DNA from: Adenophora triphylla var. japonica
Lineage: Eukaryota; Streptophyta; Magnoliopsida; Asterales; Campanulaceae
Reading direction: 5' to 3'
Assembly (NCBI GenBank): GCA_022495995.1
Contig: JAFEMH010007537.1
Span: forward strand, 21,854 to 85,853
DNA length: 64,000 bases
The notes beneath the pieces were generated by a model. It ran no database searches. It was not told where the DNA came from and saw nothing but the letters and a program-made list of their open reading frames with translations. Below, one piece after another: positions 53,741-64,000 of this stretch. The translations under genes were made by a program, and so were the position numbers. Every line of letters begins with the position of its first letter. The first letter of the stretch is position 1.

Positions 53741-54759
53741 TTTGGTACTCCCTGATGAATCGCAAACTTGGACTTATGGCCATCCTCTAAAACACGCTTC
53801 TTGATTTCCGGCGATGACGGAACGCAAATTCTCCCTTGGAAAGTTAAAATCCCATCTCGATTCAAAGCAAAATCCCCGGCTTTCCCATCTTGCACTTGAT
53901 CACAAATTTTCTTCAATTCCGGATCTTCTTGTTGAGCTTCCTTCAAATCACCATACAATATCGGAACGGCTCGAACATTCGCAACTATCACTTCACTCTT
54001 CAACTCTCGAGAACTCAAAGCTGTCACATACGCCTTTCGGCTAATCGCATCGGCCACCACATTGGCCTTCCCCGGATGATAGGATATGACACAATCAAAA
54101 TCCTTCAAAAACTCTAACCATCTTCTTTGCCGGTTGTTCAACTCCTTTTGGGTAAATAGGTACTTCAAACTCTTATGATCGGTGAAAATCTCGAATTTCG
54201 CCCCATAAAGATAATGCTTCCACTTATGTAACGCAAACACAATCGCCGCCAATTCCATATCATGAGTAGGGTAATTCTGTTCCGCCGGTGATAACTTCCT
54301 AGAGGCATACGCAATAACCTTTCCATCTTGCATTAACACACATCCCAAACCCGCCTTCGAGGCATCACTATAGATCACAAAATTCTCACAACCATTCGGA
54401 AGGGTAAGAACCGGAGCCGTCGTCAACCTCTTCTTCAATTCATTGAAACTTTCCTCACACTTGGAATCCCATACAAACGAAACATCTTTCCGAGTCAACC
54501 TAGTCAACGGAGTCGCTATCCGAGAAAACCCTTCAATGAACCTCCGATAATATCCCGCCAGACCAAGAAAACTACGGACCTCGGTCACAGTCGAAGGTTG
54601 CTTCCAATTAACCACGGCTTCAATCTTTGAAGGATCAACGGAAATTCCCGAACTCGACACAACATGCCCCAAGAAAGAAATCTGCTCAAGCCAAAACTCG
54701 CACTTACTGAACTTAGCGTACAACTGCTTCTCCCGAAGAACGGACAAAACAATCCTCAA
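53725..54759 (-). pseudogene. element D RT thumb/connection and RNase H
   Basis: Open frame of 344 codons: [20 protein letters not shown], the connection region [18 protein letters not shown], RNase H with [51 protein letters not shown] and the [20 protein letters not shown] segment, then the start of the integrase N-terminus. The D, E, D, D residues are present. Confidence 0.88.
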
Positions 54760-54766
54760 ATGATTC

Positions 54767-55169
54767 TCATGCTCTTCCCGGACTTAGAATACACAAGAAT
54801 ATCATCAATAAAGACCACCACAAAACTATCCCAGATAAGGCTTGAAGACACGGTTCATCATATCCATAAACACTACGAGCATTAGTCAACCCAAACGGCA
54901 TCACCACAAACTCATAATGACCATATCTAGTACGGAAAGTCCGTCTTAGCAACATCATCCGGCCTAATCTTCAACCGATGGTATCCGCTTCTCAAATCAA
55001 GCTTTGAGTAGATAACGGAACCTTGGAGTTGGTCAAACAAATCATCTATATGCGGAAGAGGATACTTATTCTTAATGGTGGCTTGGTTCAACAAACGATA
55101 GTCAATACACAATCGTAAGGTACCATCCTTCTTCCTAACAAACAAGACCGGTGCTCCCCACGGAGACAC
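54767..55169 (-). pseudogene. element D reverse transcriptase
   Basis: [59 protein letters not shown]; the catalytic FIDDI is at 54798..54812 in a shifted frame. Frame changes near 54950, 54880 and 54830 sit close to sites where the expected codons contain CAG or CTG. Confidence 0.85.
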
Positions 55170-55496
55170 ACTAGGATCTAATAAAACCTCGGTCTAACAA
55201 TTCTTGTAATTGGACCTTCAACTCTTTTAACTCTGAGCCATTCTATAGGGTGCTTTAGAGATAGGAGCGGTACCGGGTACTAAGTCAATACAAAACTCTA
55301 TCTCACGATCCTGAGGCATAGAGTACTCACTAGAGAACACATCACTAAATTCATTCACAACCGAACATGAGCTAACTCGGGAGACTTCTTATTGGAATCT
55401 ACCACATAAGCTAAGTAACCCGTACACCCCTTAGATAGCATCTTTCTAGCTTTTAAGGCGTAAATAACATGTAACCCGAACATAGATTTATCGGCA

Positions 55497-55781
55497 TCAA
55501 ATATAAATGTAGGCACATCGTGCATAGCAATGAGACTCGCTTCCTACGACAGCTACCAAAGCATGGCACCGACTCAACCAATCCATACCAAGGATCACAT
55601 CAAAATCACGGATTGGTAACTCGACCAAATCCACCGGCAATACATGCCCACATATAGTCACATCACATCCACGATATATCAAAGAAGATTCAAGGCTCTC
55701 TCCCATAGGAGTAGAGACCTCTAACACATAAGGCATAGATTCGTGCAAGATATGCAATGAGAATGCAAAATGAGACGCCAC
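55497..55781 (-). pseudogene. element D protease
   Basis: VLEVSTPMGESLESSLIYRG, CDVTICGHVLPVDLVELPIR, DFDVILGMDWLSRCHAL: the C-terminal half of a Tekay-type aspartic protease (retropepsin-like DUF family). The N-terminal catalytic D-S/T-G segment upstream is not readable in frame, and the sequence between this and the RT (55170-55496) is frameshifted. Confidence 0.75.
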
Positions 55782-55899
55782 AAATGAATGGGAAGACCCG
55801 GATCTATAAGAATGCGGGCCTTAACTCCCGAGACAGAACTATACCTCTAATGACTCGCATTAGGATCGACCTCTCCTCGACCCAAAGCAAACACACGAC

Positions 55900-56924
55900 C
55901 TTGGACTTTATCCTTAGGTTTCCCATCAACATCTCTCTTCACACCACTTCCTTGACCCCGAATCCTGCACCCGTCGCTTGCTTATTCTCGTAACTTGGGA
56001 CAATTCCTCCCGAAATGGCCCGCGATCCACACTCCAAACACTTGCCTTGTTTGCTCCAACATTTGTCTTCGGAATGCCCTATCCTCTTGCAAAACCCACA
56101 TGTTGTCCCAAACCGACCGGAAGTCGAACGTAGCTTTGCCGGAGTCGCCACATTGCCTCCTCGATTCGCTCCCGGGTGAAAGTCCTCTACGCACTCTATT
56201 CTCGTCCCGATCCTTCGACCCCGAAATCTCGTTCTCGTTTCCTCCTCATTCTTACCACGATGCTCCTCTATGTCGTTCTCAATCCGGTACGCCATATTCA
56301 CCGCCGCTTGGAAATTGGCGGCATGCGTCAACAACCGCTTCCGAAACTCAACTCTTAAACCTTTCACAAACCGGTAAACTCGCCTCTCCTCATCTCGGCA
56401 CCAAATGGGGACAATATCGGGCCAACTCGTGAACTTTGCCGAATACTGCGCTTATCGTCATGGTCCCTCGCTCCAGCCTTCAGAACTCGCCTTCTTTCTT
56501 GTCTCTAGTAACCATCGCACAAAGTGATCTCTAACTTGAGCGTGAAGTTCTCCCATGTCTCGCGGTGTCAAATCTCGGTCCCAACCATCCTTTACCACTT
56601 GCCACCAATGCTCCGCCGGTCCTTCCAATTTGAAAACGGCGCATCTCACTTTCTCCGCATCGCACTTTCCATAGCCGCGAAAATCTTGTTCATAGCCTCA
56701 AGCCACTCTCTCGCCTTCACCGATCCGGATCTCCGTCGAAGCTAGGAGGAGACATCTTCACGAACTTCTCCAAACCATGTTGCCCTTTGTCCGCCTAGAT
56801 TCCGATTCAAATTCTCGATTCTCGTTGCCATATGCCGAAGGAACCTCTGAACATGTCCATCATCTCGGCTCGGATTACCAACACCACCCAAACCCGCATT
56901 CGGATCACCTTCATTTCCCGCCAT
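55900..56924 (-). pseudogene. element D gag
   Basis: ATG at 56924 (MAGNEGDPNAGLGGVGNPSR), the gag core (AVFKLEGPAEHWWQVVKDGW), FMKGLRVEFRKRLL-like, and a perfect CX2CX4HX4C knuckle (CGFCKRIGHSEDKC) at about 56060-56110, followed by GHFGRNCP in another frame. At least four frame breaks. Capsid and RNA-binding protein of the element. Confidence 0.85.
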
Positions 56925-57005
56925 TACAACAAACTCCCCGCATTAAACACTCGACGTCGCTACCACACACTTCTCACTCGCCTAGACTCTACCCAAGAAT
57001 TCTAA

Positions 57006-57022
57006 CCGAGCTCGATACCAAC
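57006..57022 (-). promoter_or_regulatory. primer-binding site of element D (tRNA-Met type)
   Basis: Minus strand TTGGTATCGAGCTCGG. It matches TTGGTATCAGAGC with one base missing at a CAG site, another instance of the CAG/CTG pattern described in the findings. Confidence 0.7.
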
Positions 57023-59234
57023 CGTGAGGACCCCGACCCGGAACCTACACGTGTCCCGAGTTGGTGCGTCCCCAAACTAACCCAAAAACATTAAACTTTT
57101 TAAAACTTTACTTTTGACTTTCAAACATGAACATGAATAACATAACATTTCAAAAGAACTCCACTCTACTCCACATCGGAGGAGGAGATAACTATCTTTG
57201 AAAATAGTTAACGTTTAGTTACAAAAGATTTAAGGTTATGACGTAGAGTTTAAGGTTTATAATTACAAACTCCAAGAATGGAATTACCAAAATACAATTT
57301 GTACGCCACCCTAAACATACCCTCGACAATACCCCAAAAAGCTTACTCCAAACTCCTCTCCGTCCTTACTTGGGCGGTCCTCCCGTCTCTGGATCTAAAA
57401 CAAGAAAGGGAGAGGGGTGAGAATAAATCTCAAAGAAGCTATTATGGATGCAAAGAATATGCCAAATAAATGCAACATATAACAAGTCGCACATAACACA
57501 TTGGGAAAGCTATAAACACATTCCATTACCTTGGTTTACCTTTTTCCCGTCTCGAACAAAAAGAGTCGTACAACATTGGGTATAATAATACTCCAATTAC
57601 AAAGTGAAGCCGCTTAAGCAATACTCACGTCTTATAAGACCCGTTTTTCAGTGGAACCAAATAAGACAAGAGCAACTCGTAAGGCTTTTGGCTCAATACA
57701 GACGCTATAACCCCAACCCGTGGCACAGGAGGGGACGGCCACGTATATAACATAATCCGATCACATTAGGTCACACTTCCATAATTGATCGTATTCGTTA
57801 TACCCCAACGTCACCGACTCTCACACATATCAAGCACATAATAGATACTTGAATAAAATCCACAAAAAGGGATAAACAATAGATACATGGTAATATATAC
57901 TCATGCCCAATCAATATCAAAGTGCAACAATTTATGAATACACTATCCAATATCAACAACAAGATATATAACATCAAGTAAGGAAAGGAGGGATCATTAA
58001 CCTACCCTACAATTTCCATACACAAGGATACAAGGCCTAAGTGGAAGTTCAAGTTCAATTACCAAGTGGGAGTCTCTATTTATAAGTGGCCAACAACTTG
58101 CTAACGATCCTAGTTTAAATTAAGAAAACTCGGGTTCGGTGGGGGTATGGCGACCGTTTCTGACACTCGGGGCGACCGCCCCAAGTGGATTGCCAAAGGG
58201 GTCAAGTTCTCGCCCACACGGGCGACCGCCACACCACTTCGGGCGACCGCCCAAGTGGTTTTCCAAGGAAGTCTCAAGTTACCGCTAAGCCGGGCGGCCG
58301 CCAGCCTCGGGCGACCGCCTCAAGCCTCCAAACTACCAATAAGCAGATTTTACCCAAACAAGCCTAGGTTTCCAATCCTTCAATCAACTTAGCTCAAGAA
58401 CACAAAATGATACATAAATCTTGTCAAGTCCCAACCAAACATGTAAACTCAAAACCAAGAAATCCTAGATCACTTATCTCTACCCATTCCACCCATTTCA
58501 AACCCTTTACAAAATCTTCCATGAACCCTAACTTCAAGAATTCCATTATTAATCATTCAACTCCCAATAGGTTTCCTAAGCAAGAATCAACATTTCAAGA
58601 ACAAGAACAACAAGAGATATTCATGAACATTCATGAGAAAAGAAGTCATAACAACTTACTTGGATTTTAGAAGGAAATGCTTGATCTTTCTAGCTAGAAG
58701 GTTTCCTCTAGATCACCCACTTCAATGGAGCTCTAGGACTTGAATTTTGGTGAAGAAAGTCTTGGATTTCCAAAGCTTGTACAAAGGCTTCAATGGTGTC
58801 CCTTAGTTCTCCCTAGGTTGAAGATGAGTAGTGAATGAGGAATGAAGGGGAAGGGGACCGGGTAGGGAGTAAGGGAAATGGGGATGGGGAGACACTTGGC
58901 AATGAAGGAGGAAGTTCCAACAAATTGGCCCCCCATGGAATATCTACCTAGGCTTTCACTTCCATTCTAAATTTAAAATTAACTCCTTTATTTAATAAAT
59001 TCATCCTACTCATTTAACCTCCCTACACTATTTATCATTTTCCCATTTTTATTATTATCCAAGTTTATTTATTTAATGTCCAATAAATTCTTATAAGATT
59101 CTAAATTTATTTCTCACCCAATTTATCCTAAATTTAGAATTTAAAGACATAATTAAACACATAAAGATAGCATAAATATTAAAAGCATATAATGTAATAT
59201 TTAAAAATAAGTGCCTAGGGTTGGGGTCGTCACA
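57023..59234 (-). repeat. 5' LTR of element D
   Basis: About 2211 bp, colinear with 50275..52477. Minus-strand TATAAATAG at 58076..58084. The inner end reads CGTGAGG instead of TGTGAGG, so the exact border is uncertain by a base or two. Confidence 0.92.
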
Positions 59235-59239
59235 CTTTT

Positions 59240-60260
59240 CTTTGAGTACAAGGTCACCTTCCCTGATGTCTCGGGATTTGACTTTCTTGTCGAAAGCTCT
59301 AGCCATCCTGCTTTGATAGGCTCGGACGTGTTCCATGGCCTTTAGTCGTCGCTCATCTAGCAGAGCCAATTGGCCATGTCGGCTTGAGCCATTCGACTTC
59401 GTTGATGTCATTTTCCAAAGAAAGACTCTGGAGTGAGGGAATTTCTAGCTCGACGGGAAGGACTCGCTTCCATCCCGTACGTCGTGGCAAATGGGGTTTC
59501 TCCCGCGGCCGTTTCCGACCGATGTGCGGTAGCCCCAAAGTGCAAGGTGCAGCTTCTGCCAATCTCGCCCTCGAGTGGTCATTTTTCGGATGATCCGTTC
59601 GAGGGTTTTGTTTGCCGCTTCCACGGCGCCGTTTGTTTGTGGCCGGTAGGGAGAAGATTTGTGACGTGTGATCTTGAATTCAGCCAGCCCGTCGAATTCC
59701 CCTTCAAGTGTGAGCCGTTATCCGATATGACCTCATTTGGGATGCCGTATCGGCATATGATGTTTTCGAGGAAATGTGCGACCTTCTTGGAGGTGAGTAC
59801 CTTGTAGGACTTAGCTTCGACCCATTTCGTGAAGTAGTCGATGGCTACTAAGATGAACTCGTGACCGTTGTCGCTCGGCGGAGCGATTTTCCCGATGACG
59901 TCAATTCCCAAGTGGCAAAGGGCCAAGGTGTAGTCATGCAAGAGAGATCGTGGGGCGGTAGATGATTGAGGTTGGAGAACCGTTGGCACTTGTCGCAGCT
60001 TTCGGACAAAGTGGATGCACCGCCTCCATGGAGATCCAAGAGTAGCCCATCCCGAGAATGATTTGCACGTGGCTCGCGTTCATGTGAGGACCGCAAGCCC
60101 CATTGTGGACTTCTGCTCATGAACTTGTCTCTTCTTCTTGGCCGACGCAGCGTAGGAGTGGCCCGTGGTAGCGTTTCTTGTATAAGCATGTCCCCGAGGA
60201 TGACGAAGTGAGAGGCAAGGCGTTTTAGGGCCATGATGCTCTTGGTTTTGACCCCTTCGT
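59240..60260 (-). pseudogene. element C integrase (zinc region and core)
   Basis: SCDKCQRFSNLNHLPP of the HHCC region (about 60000), TWELTSSGK in a shifted frame, FILVAIDYFTKWVEAKSYKV, CRYGIPNEVISDNGSHLKG with the second catalytic Asp, a shifted-frame GAVEAANK carrying the Glu, and the downstream RRLKAMEHVRAYQSRMARAF with EGDLVLKEK. Frame changes roughly every 150 bp. Cut from its last module (50085..50269) by element D. Confidence 0.82.
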
Positions 60261-60360
60261 GTGTGGGTCTTCCTTGTTCATGAAGGTGGTTTCCGCTTGA
60301 GGTATTGGAAGATCCGGGTTATACCATGGCTCATTGACGGGCTTAGGTTCCTGTTTGATC

Positions 60361-60666
60361 TCACAACAAGAGGCGTGAATTTCCTTTCGTCCGACTTTGA
60401 AGGGTTTGATTGCTTTTCCTTCGTGGGATTTCCACAAGGGAGGCCAAGGTGGCTAAGGCATCCGCAAACCTCGTTTCGGTCTCTTGGCAAGTAATGGAAG
60501 GTGACCTCTTCGAATTGTGTGATGAGGTCCTCCATGCAGCATGGTATTTTTGCAAGCCCGGGTCTATGGTTTTCCACTTGTTGGAGACTTGGTTGATGAT
60601 CAAGGCCGAGTCCCCATAAACTTCAAGTTTCTCGGACATTCCTCTCGAGTGCGGCTTGTAGTCCAA
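60361..60666 (-). pseudogene. element C archaeal-type RNase H
   Basis: The frame has KLEVYGDSALIINQVSNKWK, IDPGLQKYHAAW and ETRFADALATLASLVEIPRR. The upstream piece (LNFEVTNNAAEYEAAYF, about 60680-60720) carries the Glu position. Typical of the second RNase H of Tat-lineage elements. Frameshifts near 60560 and 60670. Confidence 0.8.
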
Positions 60667-61489
60667 GAAATAAGCAGCTTCATATTCGGCGGCATTGTTG
60701 GTTACCTCGAAATTGAGCTTTATAGCAACTGGGGTGTGCTCGTCCTGGGATCCACCAAGAGCATACCGATGTCGTTTCCCTTTTTGTTAGCCGCTCCATC
60801 AAGAACGCTTGCCATCGATTTTCGCTTCGATTGTGAAGATTCCCTCGTCTCGGAAATTGTGGTTCGGTGGCCTCGAGCCTCGTCGGTTGGGAAATCACCA
60901 GCTTGTTCACCATGGCCCGTCCCTTGATTGACTTTTGGTTTACGTACTTGATGTCAAATTCCGCTAGGAAGAAAGACCATTTGGCGAGCCTCATTGACAG
61001 AGATGGTTTGTCGAAGAGGTACTTGATCGGGTCCATTTTGGAAACCAAGTGTACCGTGTGCAACCGCATGTAGTGCCGTAGTTTCCCGACAACCCATACC
61101 AGAGCCGCGCAGTTTTCTCGAGGGCCGAGTAATTGAGTTCGCCGCCTTGAAACTTTCGACCGACGAAGTAGATGGCGTTTCGACCCGTGACTCCTTCTTT
61201 TCTTGACAGAGCATGGCTCCAATCATGTGTCTGGCCACGCTAGGTATAGCAACAGTGGCTTTTCCTCGTGGGGAGGACAGAGAATCGGAGGACTCACAAG
61301 GTATGCTTTTATTTTTTCAAAGGCATCTTGGCATTCTCGAGTTCCATTCGATGTCGGCGTTCTTCTTCATCGGCCTTGAAGATTGGCTCGCATATAGAGG
61401 TCAATTGGTTGACGAAGCGGCCGATATATTGCAGGCGGCCCATGAAGCTTTTCACCTCTCGTCCGAGTTTGCGGTGGTCTCATTTCGAT
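60667..61489 (-). pseudogene. element C RT connection region
   Basis: Minus-strand pieces in changing frames: ILKRSRLSSK, VKSFMGRLQYIGRFVNQL, GRKFQGGELNYSALEKTA, HTVHLVSKMDPIKYLF, RLAKWSFFLAEFDIKYVNQK, SIKGRAMVNKLV. This is the gypsy RNase H/connection segment preceding the archaeal-type RNase H. Heavily frameshifted. Confidence 0.78.
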
Positions 61490-62400
61490 GATAGCCTTGA
61501 TCTTTTGAGGATCAACCTCGATGCCTCTCTCGGTGACCATGTATCCTAAAACCTTGCCTCGCTAACCCCAAATGTGCATTTGGCGTGGTTAAGCCTCATT
61601 GAGTGTTTTCTGGAGGCGATTGAAGAATTTTCTCAGTCTCTGTGAGGTGTTGTCCGTCCGATCCCTTCTGAGCGAACGATCATGTCATCGACGTACACTT
61701 CGATCTCTTTGTGGATCATATCGTGGAAGAGGGCGGTTGCCGCCCGTTGGTAGGTAGCCCCGCTTCTTTAGTCCGAACGGCATTACCGTAGCAAGAGGGT
61801 TCCCAGGGGTTGTGAAAGCCGTCTTTTCTTGGTCTTCTTCTGCCATCTTGATCTGATTGTAACCGCAAAACCGTCCACGAAGGACTTCGACTTCGAAATT
61901 GGTCAGAGTGTCTACCAACATGTCGATGTTGGGTAGTGGAAAATCGTCCTTGGGACTTGCTTTGTTGAGATCTCGGGAAGTCCACGCAACAACGTACTTT
62001 TCCATTGGCCTCGTGACCGTGACGATATTGGAGAGCCATGTGGGGTACTCGATCACCCCGATGAAGCCGACGCGAAGCATTTTTTCGATCTCCTCCTTGA
62101 CTTGTAAAGACCACTCGCTTGATTCGGCGTAGCTTTTGCTTGATGGGCTTAGCCTCGTGGATTCAAAGGGATCCGTGCTCTACAATGTTAGGATCTAATC
62201 CGGCATGTCTCGTAAGACCAAGCGAACACGTCCACGAACTCTTTGAAGCAAAGGCAGCCAATGCGTCTTGCTCAGGCCGTGAAGAAACTTCCGATTTATG
62301 TCTCTTTCGCTCTTCGCCAGCTCCCAAATTCACTTTGGTTAAAACCTCCTCGGCACTTGGGCCCGGTTTTTCTCTCGTTTGACAACATGCTTAAAGATGT
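61490..62400 (-). pseudogene. element C reverse transcriptase
   Basis: Linker GPSAEEVLTKVNLGA, N-terminal AGLDPNIVEHGSL and AKPIKQKLRRIK, then EYPTWLSNIVTV, DLNKASPKDDFPLPNIDMLV, GYNQIKMAEEDQEKTAF, VMPFGLK, and the catalytic YVDDM at 61681..61695. Multiple frameshifts, but residues of all RT core motifs can be followed. Confidence 0.85.
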
Positions 62401-63559
62401 GCTTAATGTATTGTTCATTTAATGTGTTTGCCTTCTTTATCAAGTGAATCGTTATTAACTTGTTTCAGGTGTTAGTTAATTTATCATTTGTTAAAGATGC
62501 AATGAGATGATTTTTTTTTTTTTTTTTAGGAAGGTCGGACCTTTTATTGAAAGCGTGAAGACTTGCGTACATTGTTGATCAAAGATTCAAGCAATCGCCT
62601 GGGCGTAAAGCCGTCAAAAGACTCAAAAGATGTGGAATACAACGTACAACAAGACTCGAAGCTAGACTATAGCGACGAGGATTGACCAAAGGCTTCATTA
62701 CTCCTCGGACGGCCGTAGCTCTAGAGGGAGTGGCTGCTTCTGTTCGGTGGCCAATCTTCCCTTGGCATGAGTCCCGGAAAGTAGCTTGCATGCGGTCTCG
62801 ATTTCAAACCGTATCGAAGGAGGTTTTTGGTCGCTCCCGACGATGTCCCTCCATTAGTGTTGCCACTCTCGCTCCTGGGGGTTTTTGATGATAGAAGTCG
62901 CCGAGGCGCCACTTCTAGGAGGGCGAAGCATTCGCCGATCTCCTGGAGTGGATTCTGGCCGATGTTGGGATCACTTCTTCTATAGAATCTCGCTTCTTTA
63001 TCTCGGGATCTTGCTTGGACGACGTTTACATGATACCGTCTCGATTCGAGCGGCATGCTATATCTCCTTCCCCGATTAAGCCTCGAGGAGGAGGTTGCGC
63101 CAGTACTGTTTCGTCCAGTGAAGCTCGACAACCTAATGTTGAATTGAACTAAGCCGTGATGGTCGTCCCCGTAAGATCCGAGAGTGCGCTTCTGGGCGAG
63201 GGGGTTGTCTTCAGGCACCGGGGATCGGTGATGAGCCGCTTTGCAAAGAGGGTTTTCGGCGAAGTAAGGGTCTACTCCTCGATCAATCTCCATTAGTAAG
63301 CATCCATCTCTTGATCCTCTCTCAAGCATTCTTCGTACAAAGCCGCATATGTCGTAGCTTGGTCATCCCGACTCCATGAGTTCTTTCGATTTAAAATTGT
63401 CAGCGCTTAGAGCGCGGGATGCTAGCGGATCCACTTCAGAGCGGGACAAGGTAGGAGAATCATCTGGAGAAGAGTATTCGGTCATGTTCGGGACCTTCTT
63501 CGGGGGTCATAGCTTGCCGCCGCAAGCACTCCCGCCATTGCACCAAGCTTCCGCGGATC
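62401..63559 (-). other. element C protease-to-RT spacer
   Basis: No conserved domain. A T-run lies at 62511-62528. Minus-strand readings include TYAALYEECLREDQEMDAY-like near 63310-63360, PNIGQNPLQEIGECFALLE near 62900, which suits the long, poorly conserved linker between protease and RT in Ogre-like elements. Confidence 0.5.
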
Positions 63560-63990
63560 ACTTCATCGCCTCCGCTTGGCATTGATGAATTTCACGCATC
63601 AAGGAAGAGTGGGGATGACATCGTTTCATCTCGATGTATCCAAGGTCGTCCCAACAAAGCAGTAGAAGGTGGGTTTGATTTGAATGACTTGGAACTCTAC
63701 CGACTCCAAGCTTGTACGTCGAATTGGATCCTCAAATTGACGACTCCTACGATCGGGTCGCGCAAACTCGGAGTCGCAGGCTCCTGGAGCACCTGGTGCG
63801 AAGGCCTTAATGTAGAAGAACCGTCACGATGCGGAGTCGCTTTCAATGTGCCTGTGCCATGATGTCGATCGCAGAAGCCGTTATCAATCAAGACGTTCGG
63901 GAGGAAGAACATCTCTATCTTAGCGAGGACAGGAGGGCTTGCGTTGCGCCGATTCTCACATATTGGCAAGTCATCGTCTCGCAAGGCTAA
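63560..63990 (-). pseudogene. element C protease (partial)
   Basis: Minus strand: NVLIDNG at about 63895 (the D-x-G catalytic loop, Asn in third place as commonly in Tat elements), LRPSHQVLQ, IVGVVNLRIQFDVQ, then VEFQVIQIKPTFYCFVG and, in a second frame, GRPWIHRDET, matching the Tat-type protease that ends with a GRPWIH motif. Runs to the window edge; gag lies beyond. Confidence 0.65.
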
Positions 63991-64000
63991 ACCGCTTCCC

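Larger units (their letters stand above)
50275..59234 (-). mobile_element. element D: Tekay-type chromovirus (Ty3/gypsy) inserted in C
   Basis: LTRs 50275..52477 and about 57023..59234; TSD CTTTT at 50270-50274 and 59235-59239. Total 8.96 kb, minus orientation. Contains gag, protease, RT, RNase H, integrase and a C-terminal chromodomain-like segment. The LTRs are nearly identical apart from changes at CAG/CTG sites, so the insertion is recent. This is the innermost level of the nest. Confidence 0.94.
41311..64000 (-). mobile_element. element C: large Tat/Ogre-like Ty3/gypsy element inserted in G, 5' end beyond window
   Basis: 3' LTR at 41311..42296 with the same ends as B. To its right, tandem arrays, two extra genes on the plus strand, then on the minus strand integrase C-terminus, (element D), integrase core, archaeal-type RNase H, RT, and protease at the window edge. 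Gag, primer site and 5' LTR are beyond 64000. Without D, about 13.7 kb of C are visible, in keeping with the long Ogre-type elements. Pol is heavily frameshifted. Confidence 0.87.

Overview
The window is plant nuclear DNA, most likely from an asterid-like eudicot; I cannot name the species. It has no bacterial-type operons. It holds one recognisable cellular gene split by spliceosomal introns, many Stowaway-type MITEs, and a deep stack of nested transposable elements with plant hallmarks (Tat-lineage and Tekay Ty3/gypsy, Ty1/copia, hAT, Helitron, LINE).

Region 1 (1..11645) is AT-rich gene space. The last three coding exons of an AMMECR1-domain gene (2072..2186, 3780..3873, 10035..10234) join in phase to give the 135-residue C-terminal part. 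Its earlier exons lie outside the window. The introns carry a 2.5 kb non-autonomous Helitron with exact ends (3909..6412), at least six Stowaway-like MITEs, two or three LINE 3' ends, and a small poly(A)-tailed retrocopy.

Region 2 (11646..37357) is a plus-strand Tat-lineage gypsy element (A) broken by frameshifts and stops. Three later LTR elements sit inside it, each with a 5-bp target-site duplication (TSD): B (16481..27158, TSD CTTGG; a minus-strand Tat/Ogre-like element that lost almost all of pol), E (27877..30480, TSD TCTCC; a short non-autonomous copia-type element) and F (32133..37308, TSD CCCTA; a domain-complete but frameshifted Tork-like copia). An autonomous-type hAT element also starts inside A's 3' repeat array at 37358.

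Region 3 (37358..64000) continues the nesting. The hAT transposase pseudogene is interrupted by a plus-strand copia element (G). G's gag is interrupted at 41311 by C, a large minus-strand Tat/Ogre-like element of the same family as B. C's integrase is interrupted by D (50275..59234, TSD CTTTT), a Tekay chromovirus. The right parts of C, G, hAT and A must lie beyond the window.

The most interesting biology is in C. Between pol and the 3' LTR, and antisense to pol, it carries two extra genes in tandem, one with a plant mobile domain and introns and one resembling DUF7745. Each is preceded by a related upstream module with a pair of 14-bp palindromes (GGTCCGTACGGACC) spaced 30 or 31 bp. I also report near-palindromic GTCGC-core motifs iterated upstream of the TATA box in unrelated LTR families, a recurrent CTACG...CGTAG stem-loop motif in the B/C family, and a striking excess of LTR-LTR differences at CAG/CTG sites. 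That last pattern looks like a sequencing artefact at CHG-methylated sites and affects how the frameshifts should be read.
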